27,683 bases of DNA. Source: Priapulus caudatus (taxonomy: Eukaryota > Priapulida > Priapulimorpha > Priapulimorphida > Priapulidae). This document shows positions 19,801 to 27,683 of the stretch, in pieces (the first letter of the stretch is position 1; the number at the start of each line of letters is the position of its first letter). A program made the translations under genes and the position numbers. The notes under the pieces are model-generated. The model made no database searches. It saw only the letters and a list, made by a program, of their open reading frames with translations, and had not been told where the DNA came from. Location of the stretch: NCBI RefSeq assembly GCF_000485595.1, contig NW_014578242.1, forward strand, positions 18,437 through 46,119, written 5' to 3'.

Positions 19801-20296
19801 AGCCACAGTGGCACGCCGCTTGGCACCGCGAAGTTAAGATCACGTGACTCGCTGACCTGCCCCTGCTATTGGTCGGTTTTAAACATAGAGCGCGGTGTGG
19901 AACTGACACAGTACTCCGCACACCCTCTGCAATCAGCGCCACACGTGGAAGAAAATATCCAAACACGTGTGATATTTTCCACACGCCAGAAATTCGCTGT
20001 GCTCTTGCACGCTGTGTTTTGCTGCCTGCGCCAATCAGCCACGCGTGGCCCGTATGCGCGCAGCACAAAACCCGCGTGGTGCGGCAGGCTTAAGGGATTG
20101 CCACATCACGAGCCAGCCCTTCGGCAATCGTGACCTGGTTTGATGACAGAGTTCTGAATATAAAATCTATTTGGCAGCTGGCTCGCTCCGTTTCGCCTCG
20201 CTCACAGCCACGACACTATCCCCGTCAGAGTAACCGCGCCGCGCACCATACCCATATGACGGCACCCCTCACCATCGACCAAACACAGCGCGATGA

Positions 20297-20303
20297 TATA
20301 AAA
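20297..20303 (+). promoter_or_regulatory. TATA box of copy A
   Basis: TATAAAA within GATATAAAAACCTAC, conserved in copy B at 26583-26590. It lies about 200 bp right of the inverted repeat with its E-boxes. An AATAAA about 200 bp downstream suits a very short transcript or an LTR R region. Confidence 0.45.
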
Positions 20304-20693
20304 ACCTACGCCGCGGCGGACGCATGCAGTAGTCTCAGCAGTTCGGCTTCAGCCAGTCAGTCGTAGTAAGCGAGTCAGCTAGGAGATAGGCCCACGTAAT
20401 CCGATGGTGGTGGCCACACGTAGTGAAGAAGTAGAGACTGTATATGTGCTTGTAAAATATTACTAGTCTGTCTTTACCGCGATTCTCTGATTAGAATAAA
20501 AATCATTCTAGTCTGTTAAGCAACAAAATACGTGTTATCTCTTACTTGTGAAAGCTTATTTACTACTCGCCTTACGTCGCCACAATAAGACACAGAGGAC
20601 AAGTCTGAGCATCTCCTTCAAGCCGGAAACGCCAAACAACGAAAACAAACCAACGGAGTTAAGAAACATGATACAGCAACGCAAGCGTTCCTA

Positions 20694-20780
20694 AACATTA
20701 CGACCTATACGATCACGTGCCTACACACAGTCGGGCATCCCCCGACGTGTCTCATGAACCGTCTATAACACTGGTACACC
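20694..20780. repeat. 87-bp segment identical in copies A and B
   Basis: Positions 20694-20780 and 26934-27020 are identical base for base, while both sides differ by frequent substitutions and indels. The segment contains GTCGGG and CCCGAC, which can form a small hairpin around CATCC, and a CACGTG. Confidence 0.85.
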
Positions 20781-21107
20781 ATAACACTGTACAATGCGCA
20801 GCAACCCTTGTACATTCACACGGAATGTGCAAAGCAAATTCAACAATGATTTCTTAACAAAGAATAATAAAACTTGTTTAAACTAGCACTGTTTGTTAGC
20901 TGTATTGATGGCAAAAAACCCACAACGCTTATTTTCATTTATATTACTACACCATCAATTCATCGCTAAACGTGCCTATAGCATATTTAGGAATAGAAAT
21001 GTGATAATCCTCAGCGCTTTACAATAAAATACAATGCAATGAATCATTGTACGTGTTACATCATGTGTCTCTATTTTTAAGTATCTATATAAATTTTACT
21101 GTTTATT

Positions 21108-21155
21108 ACTGAGCTGTATAATAGCACACATACTGTTATTATGATACAGCTCAGT
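21108..21155. repeat. Hairpin conserved in both LTR-like copies
   Basis: ACTGAGCTGTAT (21108-21119) pairs with ATACAGCTCAGT (21144-21155). In copy B the stem is 15 bp (27350-27364 with 27381-27395). Stem bases are kept although the loop differs by indels. Confidence 0.75.
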
Positions 21156-21595
21156 GTTTATCAGTCAGCTGGTTAATATACTTTACCTCATGGTTGGTCG
21201 GCGCCTAAGAATCACGTGTACAAAACACAACTTAACGTAGCAGCCATAGCACCTGCTCTAGTCTTATTGTATACGGTCTTTGCTCACTACAACGAAATAT
21301 ATTATATTTCACACTTGCCAGTGCCTGCCATCAAAATATGTACACAAAATTTATAGAATTTGTCAGAAAAAAAAGTAAATAAAATTTGTCTAAAACAGAG
21401 TGTCCGCAGCAGCGACAGCTCTGAACTGATGTGTACTGTATGCCGGGTATTCTTCTTGATAAACTCACTGCCAACCGAATACAAGTGCGCCCTCCCATCC
21501 ACCGCATTCGCACTCAGAGCATATATCTAGAGATACTACTAATACAGCATCTAAAATCTATGATAGGCTTTGCCTATACCCGTTGCCCCAGTATA

Positions 21596-22432
21596 AAGAT
21601 ACACTGTGTAACTTTAATGAGCTTGCTTATAATGGATATGCGGTCAGATGAGACGGGATACTAGAGAAGCCGCTTGCGAAAGGAGGTGTTAATCTGAAGT
21701 GGCTGCGCGATCTTACACGCAAGTTCTCTGGGCCAAGCGCGCACGCGACCGCGCGGAACGTCCTACACAGTATGTCAGACGCTGGCAGCTATGGATCGTG
21801 CGCCCAATGCATAGGCGCGCGCGCACGAATCCATTAGCTGCCGCGAACAGTCGCAATTTAGTGGACACAGAGGCCAGACATTCTGGAACGGTGAACAGTG
21901 TTCACTGGTTAGTAAAAACTGTAACCGAGTAATCTGTCGTAACCAGCTGGTTCACGCGAAATCACAGAGAACGACTGTCGAAGATTCTGACATTCGCGCA
22001 ACACCTGCCATGAATGGAAAAGGCGTCTGAATCAAAGGAGAACACTACCGCGCTCTTTCGTTGACCTCATTGTTGCCGCCTCAAACGCCTGCAAACTTCT
22101 TGCAACGTTTCCCAATGGCGAGGCTCGTACGGAGTTGAAAGTCAGTGGCGCCGCCTGCCGGCGCCGCTGATAGACCCAAACTGGCACTCGCCTCCACTCG
22201 TCCGCTAACTTAGTCAGCCTCGATGGCTAAATTGGAGTGTGGTCGAGTCCTAGTCTAATGTAGCCTTTGCCACCTCCGCACCTTCTCGAAAGAGAGTAAA
22301 GCCATATACCTAGAAACATTAAAATTGCGTAGTAAATCAGTTTCGTATTAGTTAGCATCATATTTTATTGAAACGCTTCAAGCTGCCTGTGTCTAGTATA
22401 AGGGCTATTCCTACCTAGCAAAGCGTTTCTTG
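21596..22432. other. Mostly unrecognised DNA
   Basis: No gene recognised. GC-rich near 21690-22200, with a small GGCGCCG/CGGCGCC hairpin near 22148-22166 and a tRNA-like remnant at 22217-22250. Confidence 0.4.
22217..22250 (+). mobile_element. tRNA-like SINE remnant (A and B boxes)
   Basis: GCCTCGATGGCTAAATTGG resembles the 5' end and A box of tRNA-derived SINEs (TGGCTCAGTTGG type). GGTCGAGTCC six bases later resembles a B box (GGTTCGANTCC) missing one T. The spacing is too short for a functional tRNA or SINE promoter, so this is a deleted remnant at best. Confidence 0.35.
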
Positions 22433-22690
22433 GTAGTAATATAGTAGTATCAACATATAAATAAAAGTATAACTAGTAGACATTAGTAGTCACTAGTAGT
22501 CTAGTACTACTAGTAGTAGTACTACTATAGCTAGCTAACAGGATCGTTCATAATTCTATATAGTAAGTCTACTGTAAAAGTAGTCATTATAGCTATAGCT
22601 CCTGCCGTCCTGGTATCTAATAGCTACTAGTACTAGTATGCTGGTAACTTAGTAGTAACTACTATGTAGTACTTACTAGTAAATTATTGT
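22433..22690. repeat. AGT/ACT trinucleotide palindromic cluster
   Basis: Runs of AGTAGT face runs of ACTACT, as in CTAGTAGTAGTACTACTA, with many CTAG and GCTAGC sites. Such a mix of a trinucleotide and its complement can fold into many small hairpins. No coding potential. Confidence 0.6.
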
Positions 22691-22887
22691 AACATGTACT
22701 TGTAGTAATAGAATATTCGTAGGTGTGAATGCCCTACCAAAGTTCTTTAAGTTTCTCTACGTTCTATTTCGCCTATAACACCTGTAAACCTGGCCGGTCA
22801 AATGCCCTCTCTGCAACACCAAGCTCACCCGAACGCACGACCGCCGCTGTGCTGCGTGCACAAACAACATGAATAAGAGGAGTTACA

Positions 22888-22980
22888 CATATCGACTGGT
22901 ACCCGTCGGACAGTTCCAGCACGCCTTACACTACGTGAGTGTAGCGATATGCCGGAGTAAGTGGCAAACGGGTACCAGTC
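22888..22980. repeat. Inverted repeat with 13-bp arms
   Basis: GACTGGTACCCGT (22894-22906) is the exact inverse of ACGGGTACCAGTC (22968-22980). A second inner pair, ATATCG (22888-22893) and CGATAT (22945-22950), overlaps it and would compete. The spacer is about 61 bp. Confidence 0.7.
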
Positions 22981-23300
22981 TTACCCTAAGTCTATAGCCT
23001 CGGCGTTCGTGCTGTCTATACGCCAGTGACTACACTCATCAACAACAACAAACAAAGAAGAAACTTGAAAATCCGTTTATTACAGCCAAGAAAGCGCGCC
23101 GACTAGCGACCTTCGAATTAGGAGCATTTCTAAGAAATGTCGAGCTCCCTGGGTATTCAAGCCGATCGTCGAATGGCAGAACTGCCCAATTCAGCGAAGT
23201 TGGTGCTTGATTATATATGTAAACCGTGTAGGTGAAGGAGTGGGGCAGCGAAGTCGTGTTAGATCGCCGCCAGGCGGCAGTTTGCGCGCTTCTATCTAAC
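22981..23300. other. No gene recognised
   Basis: Contains an 87-codon antisense open frame (23039-23302) with no recognisable domain and no splice support. I cannot assign it. Confidence 0.3.
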
Positions 23301-23650
23301 ACATATAACGTTTTCGCAACGTTTGTTGAATGGTTATTTTATGGTTTGTATGAATGAAACGTTTTCCAAACGTTCGTAAAACGTTTCTAGGAAAGTTATA
23401 TTTAGGTTATTTAAAAACGTTTGCTAAAAACGTTCTATTACGGTTAGTAATAACGCTTTATAATAAGGTTATATTTAAGTTATTGAAAAACGTTGCCAAA
23501 ATAGTTTGTTAACGTTCAGTAACGCTTGATCGTAACGTTACATGTCGGTTCTTAACAAACGTTTGCCAAAAACTTGTTATAACACACTACGTAACATACG
23601 ATAAGTTGTGAAATGGTTCCCTAAAAACGTTGAAATACCAACGTTTATTT
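23300..23650. repeat. AACGTT-rich degenerate tandem repeat, second locus
   Basis: Many AACGTT/AAACGTTT hexamers alternate with AGGTTATATTTAGGTTAT-like spacers, as at 3985-4310. Both begin with the block AACGTTTTCGCAACGTT and both precede a CACG microsatellite in the same orientation. Confidence 0.6.
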
Positions 23651-23725
23651 ACTGTTTGCATTACCAAGCATATGTTTATGGTCCTGACAAAACGATTTAC
23701 CATAACTAAATTTTATTCATATTCA

Positions 23726-23912
23726 CGCGGGCGCGCACACATACGTAAGCATGCACGCACACACGCACGCATACCCACACGGCCACACCCATATACAGGC
23801 ACACACACTTGCGCGCGCACACACGCACACACACGCACATACACAAACACACACGCGCGCACGCACGCACGCACGCACGCACACATACACACACACACAC
23901 GCGCGCGCGCGC
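23726..23912. repeat. CACG/CACA microsatellite, second locus
   Basis: Imperfect CACACG, CACGCACG and CGCG runs, about 185 bp. Open frames across it are artefacts. Confidence 0.85.
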
Positions 23913-24149
23913 AACATGTATTATGTTGGTCGTACACCAAGCCGCGGCTGTGATAGTGAACCACACTCTGATATTGAACCACGCACCATACACAACTCGA
24001 CCGCCCTGGCACGTACGTTCGCGATAACCCCTCGCACTGTGCACTCGGCGATAATGCCTCGCGCTGATTACCTAGTCTGACACTGGGTCGCGTCCTATTA
24101 GCGGCGTGCTTCTGATAACGCTACAGCTAAAACGGGCAGGAGCCAGTCT

Positions 24150-24270
24150 GCGCATAGCGCGCGTAACTCATAACGGACGCCGTACAAGTGGGAATATAAC
24201 AGTCAGAAAGTGTTCGAATTGCGGCCAAGCCGGTTGTCGAGGCACAAGTATACTGCATGGACCAAGGTAC
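24150..24270 (+). pseudogene. Possible relic of a C2H2 zinc finger
   Basis: The plus strand reads a THNG linker remnant, then RPYK-like bases, W in place of the first cysteine, QKVF, then RLSRHK. It resembles the relic at 16731-16862 in the KVF and RHK parts but has lost the cysteines and the second histidine, and spacing is off by one residue. Resemblance is modest. Confidence 0.3.
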
Positions 24271-24547
24271 TAAATATATATGTTGTATTGCAGTATACTC
24301 CAGTTGATTTGACTGAATTTTGGACAGTAGAGACAGAGGGAATTAAGTCTAGTAATTGCAAGTGTCAGGAAAGTGGTCTGACTAGACAAGAAGCTATTGA
24401 AGAACAAGTAATTATATAAGCTATTCTGTTATTTCAATTAAATAAAATTAGTATTTGTACAGAAACAATGAAGTTTTGGGAAGAGTCACTGTTAGAACTA
24501 ACAAAAACCTGTGTTTGTATACACGGTCGATCACATGATAATTTTTA

Positions 24548-24994
24548 ATAATCCTGGTAACTAACAATACACAGTGTGTTGTATGTTTAGGCATTTGACA
24601 ATACCGGTACACTGTGTATTGTTGAACACCGTCTAACAGTACACTGTGTATTGTAGTAGGTCCCTATGAGCTTTCAACAATACACTGTTTTAATATTGTT
24701 GAACACCTTCTAACAATACTTTTTTTTTCTTTTTTTTCTTTTTTTAATTAGTTAACTTTTTGATTTATAAACTTGAAATTGACATTTATTTAAATAAATT
24801 TATTGAAATTATTTGATTAATTTTATTGAATTTATTGAAAATTAAATTGGATTTAAATACACAGTTGTTAGGTACCTACTACAATACACAGTGTATTGTT
24901 AGAAGGTGTTCAACAATACACAGTGTATTGTTAGAAGGTGTTCAACAATACACACTAGTATTGTTGAAAGTGTATTGTTAGTTACCAGGATTAT
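24548..24994. mobile_element. Foldback / MITE element with long inverted ends
   Basis: The left end reads ATAATCCTGGTAACTAACAA (24548 onward), and the right end is its inverse complement up to 24994. Arms of about 150-200 bp contain tandem copies of a 29-30-bp unit with CAATACACAGTGTATTG followed by TTAGAAGGTGTT, itself palindromic. The centre (24720-24870) is a T-rich and AT-rich spacer. GATAATTT occurs at 24537-24544 and 24998-25005, compatible with an 8-bp target duplication as in hAT elements. No transposase. Confidence 0.75.
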
Positions 24995-25004
24995 CTGGAT
25001 AATT

Positions 25005-25054
25005 TAGATACAATAATGTAACCCAACAAGAGTAGGGTTAGATTGTTGTATCTA
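25005..25054. repeat. 20-bp-arm hairpin beside the foldback element
   Basis: TAGATACAATAATGTAACCC (25005-25024) and the inverse at 25035-25054 match in 18 of 20 positions, with a 10-nt loop. It directly abuts the right end of the foldback element. Confidence 0.75.
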
Positions 25055-25620
25055 ATGATAATTTAGCTCCAAGAAACGGTCTTTGCTAGGGTTAAAATAC
25101 CGTATATTGTGTATATTGACGTTAGTCACACAGCCTGGTCGGGCTAATGATGATTATGATACTATTTACAGCGGTAATACTAATACCAGTAATACTATGT
25201 ACTGTTTCTATGTACAGCAGGCCTGCGGCAACTGTACGCGGGCTATAGTACTAGAGCTACTGGCTGGCATACATTGTCATTGTGAATTTGTGTAGTAGAT
25301 TTCTATAGTGGTTATATCTGTGAATGTGTATAGGCAGACGCATGTACTGATTACTGTATAATATGCTGTCTATTACCAGATTACGTATATAATCTAGTCT
25401 ATGTCTATAGGCCTCTGCCTAATCCCCTAGAATGGACAGAACTGATAGAACAGAACAAACTGACACTCTTGAACTGACAGTATTGACAAAATCTTTATCA
25501 GCATGATATAGAGGCGGTCAGGGTCTCGTCTGGCATTTTACATAGTAAAATAAGCTCATGCATGTTTTTCAAAACATTTAACCTGCAAAACTACGTTAAT
25601 TTTTTATGTTTTTATTTCAG
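25055..25620. other. No gene recognised; possible intron
   Basis: No repeat or coding frame is recognised. The segment ends in a long pyrimidine tract and TTTATTTCAG at 25620, a good plus-strand 3' splice site. Confidence 0.35.
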
Positions 25621-25659
25621 AGTACCTCTTCAGTTGCGCTAGGTTAGTTTGATAGAATT

Positions 25660-26064
25660 ATGTCGTATTGGACAAAACGTCGTAAAATTCATTCAAATGT
25701 AGAAAAGCACTTGCAAAATATTGCAGATGGTTCAATGCCGTTTAAAAATTTCCACGTACCAATGCCTATCATACATGATACATCCTTTTTGAATTATTTG
25801 GACTTGCCTCGATCTTTCCTTGTGTCATCAAATTATAAAGTTCTTGTTATCGTGAGTTTTCTCATAGCTGCGATGCGTTTCTGTCAACCCGACTCTCGTA
25901 ACATTAACATTAGTCGTAAGCGTTATCTTAGCGTTAACATTAGTAATAAAAAGCGTGTACGTGCGTGTACCCGCGTACACGTGCGTGTACCCACGTGTAC
26001 GTGCGTGTACCCGCGTGTACGTGCGTGTATCTGCGTGTACGTGCGTGTACCCGCGTGTACGTGA
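25660..26064 (+). CDS. Possible 5' coding exon of an unknown gene, run into repeat
   Basis: A 3' splice site (TTTATTTCAG, exon from 25621) is followed by an ATG at 25660, with an in-frame TAG four codons upstream. Residues 1-64 (starting MSYWTKRRKIHSNVEKHLQN) look like ordinary protein, with a basic N-terminal segment that could be helical. A good donor (C|GTGAGT, GT at 25852-25853) falls exactly after codon 64 in phase 0. Reading on, codons 65-98 are unique sequence and codons 99-134 are 10-bp minisatellite translation, which is not real protein. The first exon may therefore be 25621-25851. The basic start faintly recalls N-termini of transposon-related invertebrate proteins, but I cannot assign a family. 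Confidence 0.3.
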   Translation: MSYWTKRRKIHSNVEKHLQNIADGSMPFKNFHVPMPIIHDTSFLNYLDLPRSFLVSSNYKVLVIVSFLIAAMRFCQPDSRNINISRKRYLSVNISNKKRVRACTRVHVRVPTCTCVYPRVRACICVYVRVPACT

Positions 26065-26125
26065 GTGTATCTCCGTGTACCCGCGTGTACGTGCGTGTAT
26101 CTGCGTGTACGTGCGTGTACCACAG
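25950..26125. repeat. Exact 10-bp periodic repeat at the head of copy B
   Basis: About 17 decamers of the type GCGTGTACGT, GCGTGTACCC or GCGTGTATCT follow each other with a strict 10-bp step, nearly free of indels. GTGTA recurs once per step, about one helical turn. It is the clean version of the repeat at 19150-19800. Confidence 0.9.
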
Positions 26126-26582
26126 TGCAACCGCGCTGCAACTGCAAGTTAAGATCACGTGACTCGCTTGACCTACTGCTATTGGTGGGTTACATAGAGC
26201 CGGTGTGGAACTTGACACAGCCACTCCGCACACGCTGTGCAATCTGCCACACGTGGAAGAAAATATCAAACACGTGTGATATTTTCTACACGCAAGAAAT
26301 CGCTGTGTTTGCCACGCTGTGTTTTGTGCTGCGCCATCATCCACGAGTGGCCGATGGCGCAGCACAAAACACAGCGTGTGCGGCAGGCTTAAGGGATTGG
26401 CCCAATCACGAGCCAGCCCTTCGGCCATGTGAACCTGGTTTAATATCAAGTTTGATATAAAATCTATTTGCAGCTGGGCTCCGTTTCCCTCGCCCACAGC
26501 CACAACACTATGGTCAGGAGACACGCGCCCCGTACCATACCATATACGCGTCCCCTCACCATGACCACACACGCGCGATGGA

Positions 26583-26590
26583 TATAAAAA
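26583..26590 (+). promoter_or_regulatory. TATA box of copy B
   Basis: TATAAAAA in GATATAAAAACCTAC, aligned with copy A at 20297. The downstream AGTCAGTCGTAG start-like region and the AATAAA 170 bp away are also conserved. Confidence 0.45.
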
Positions 26591-27349
26591 CCTACCGCGC
26601 GTCGGGACGCCAGTAGTCTCAGCCAGTCAGTCGTAGCAAGCGAGTCAGCTAGAGATAGGCACGTAATCCGACGTGGTAGAACACGTAGTGAAGAAGTAGA
26701 GGAACTTATATGTGCTGTAAAACATTACCTAGTCTGTATTTAGTGATTCTCTGAGTAGAATAAAATCATCTAGTCTGTTACAACAAATACGTGTTATCTC
26801 TACTGTGAAGTTATTTACTACTCGCCTTACGTCGCACAAGAGACACAGAGACAAGTCTGACATCTCCTTCAAGCGGAAACGCAAACACGAAACGAAACAA
26901 CGGGTTAAGTACAATACACAACGCAAGACGCATAACATTACGACCTATACGATCACGTGCCTACACACAGTCGGGCATCCCCCGACGTGTCTCATGAACC
27001 GTCTATAACACTGGTACACCCATAACACTAAGTCTTGTACAATGCGCAGAACCATTGTACATTCACACGGAATATGCAAAGCAAATTCAACAATGACTTC
27101 TTCACAAGAATAATAAAACTTGTTTAAACTAGCACTTTGTTACTGTATTGATGGCAAAGAGCCCACACGCTTATTTTCATTTATATTACTACACCATCAA
27201 TTTCATGCTAAGTGCCTATAGCAATGTTTAGGAATAGAAATGTGATAATCCAGCGCTTTACAATAAAATACAATGCAATGAATCATGTTACGTGTTACAA
27301 TCATGTGTCTCTATTTTTGAGTAACTATATACATTTTACTGTTTTTATT

Positions 27350-27395
27350 ACTGAGCTGTATATAGCATACATACTGTTATTATATACAGCTCAGT
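27350..27395. repeat. 15-bp-stem hairpin in copy B
   Basis: ACTGAGCTGTATATA (27350-27364) pairs exactly with 27381-27395, matching the hairpin at 21108-21155 in copy A. Confidence 0.8.
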
Positions 27396-27683
27396 GGTTA
27401 TCAGTCAGCTGGTTGATAGACTTTACTTCATGGTTGGTCGGCGCTAGAATCACGTGTCAAACACAATTTTAACGTAGCAAGCATAGCACCTGTCCAGTCT
27501 TATTGTATACGGTCTTTGCTATAACTCACATAACAACGAATATTATTATATTCACAACTTGTAGTGCTGGCACTCAAAATATTACAAAAAAATTATAGAA
27601 TTTGTCCAGAAAAAAAGTATAAAAATTGTCTAAAACAAGTGCCGCAGAGCGACAGCGCTCAACTGATGTGTACTGTAGCCGGG

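Larger units (their letters stand above)
18881..20091. mobile_element. 1.2-kb imperfect inverted repeat (foldback-like)
   Basis: The left arm starts AAGCCTGCCGCAC at 18881, and the right arm ends GTGCGGCAGGCTT at 20091. Each arm, read inward, has the palindrome, a CACACGTG-containing block, a CCACACGTGG motif, CTCCGCACAC, GTCACGTGATCTTAACTT and then a 10-bp periodic repeat. In the left half the repeat reads TACACGCACG; in the right half (from about 19580) it reads as the reverse complement, so orientation switches near the centre. The right arm continues into the LTR-like block, but the left arm stops at 18881 in unrelated DNA. It can be read as a foldback element or as two head-to-head copies, one truncated. 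Confidence 0.7.
20092..21595 (+). mobile_element. LTR-like block, copy A
   Basis: Collinear with copy B (26396 to the window end) for about 1.5 kb. In order it holds CACGAGCCAGCCCTTCGG, a TATA box (20297-20303), a GTCAGTCGTAG start-like region, AATAAA (20495-20500), a CTCGCCTTACGTCGCCACA motif resembling an LTR U5 end, an 87-bp island identical to copy B (20694-20780), a hairpin (21108-21155) and the distal part shared with 9170-9365. The order of promoter, polyadenylation signal and CA-ending segment resembles U3-R-U5. However, no primer-binding site, gag, pol or reverse transcriptase motif is visible, so it is a solo or non-autonomous form at most. Many single-base indels relative to copy B. 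Confidence 0.45.
26126..27683 (+). mobile_element. Palindrome plus LTR-like block, copy B (runs off window)
   Basis: Collinear with copy A from GTTAAGATCACGTGACTCGC (copy A about 19833) to the last base. It has CACGTG E-boxes at 26156, 26250 and 26271, the palindrome at 26311-26380, TATAAAAA at 26583-26590, AATAAA at 26759-26764, the 87-bp island at 26934-27020, the hairpin at 27350-27395 and the shared distal segment from about 27634. Its 3' end lies about 145 bp beyond the window if it matches copy A. It has fewer apparent extra bases than copy A. No coding capacity. Confidence 0.5.

Noticed and set aside
21596-25949. Internal region of one LTR retrotransposon between copies A and B
   Set aside because: Contains unrelated repeats and no gag, protease, reverse transcriptase or integrase motif in any frame.

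Overview
The window looks like nuclear DNA of an animal, most probably a marine invertebrate (a mollusc or similar; the species is not determinable from sequence alone). Reasons: C2H2 zinc-finger arrays with TGEKPYKC linkers, splice-like signals, very little coding DNA, and dense interspersed repeats, several ending in GGAC-type microsatellite plus a GAGCTAAAA terminus. No complete tRNA, rRNA, CRISPR array or bacterial-type operon was seen. Most long open frames are artefacts of stop-free minisatellites. LAYOUT. 1-770: degenerate repeats. 770-2160: a short C2H2 gene on the minus strand (ZNF-A) with a plausible 5'UTR intron and TATA box. 2160-2960: nothing recognised. 2967-3566: minisatellite array 1. 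3985-4581: AACGTT-rich repeat followed by a CACG microsatellite. 4600-5800: CpG-rich, promoter-like DNA with a 34-bp tandem repeat. 6783-8815: minisatellite array 2, which shares its right flank with array 1. 9170-9885: inserted repeat elements. 10339-10805: a hairpin motif family. 11946-13414: ZNF-B, an intact 11-finger paralogue of ZNF-A on the minus strand. 13531-16147: two related MITE-like elements that split the sequence upstream of ZNF-B. 16731-16862: a dead zinc-finger fragment. 18881-20091: a 1.2-kb imperfect inverted repeat built from a 10-bp periodic minisatellite and a 74-bp near-perfect palindrome. 20092-21595: an LTR-like block with TATA box and AATAAA. 22214-25055: a tRNA-like SINE remnant, hairpins, a second AACGTT/CACG composite and a 0.45-kb foldback element. 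25621-25951: a possible coding exon. 25950-27683: a second copy of the minisatellite/palindrome/LTR-like block, running off the window. HOW THE PARTS RELATE. ZNF-A and ZNF-B are products of a local duplication that carried the coding exon, 5'UTR intron, putative TATA box and several hundred bases upstream. ZNF-B kept 11 fingers, whereas ZNF-A stops inside finger 6. The most unusual structure is the repeat family at 18.9-21.6 kb and 25.95-27.68 kb, which combines 10-bp periodic GTGTAC repeats, CACGTG E-boxes, a strong cruciform-forming palindrome, a core promoter, a polyadenylation signal and conserved hairpins, without visible coding capacity. It is best read as a non-autonomous LTR-like or foldback element. 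All identities were judged by eye, without database searches.
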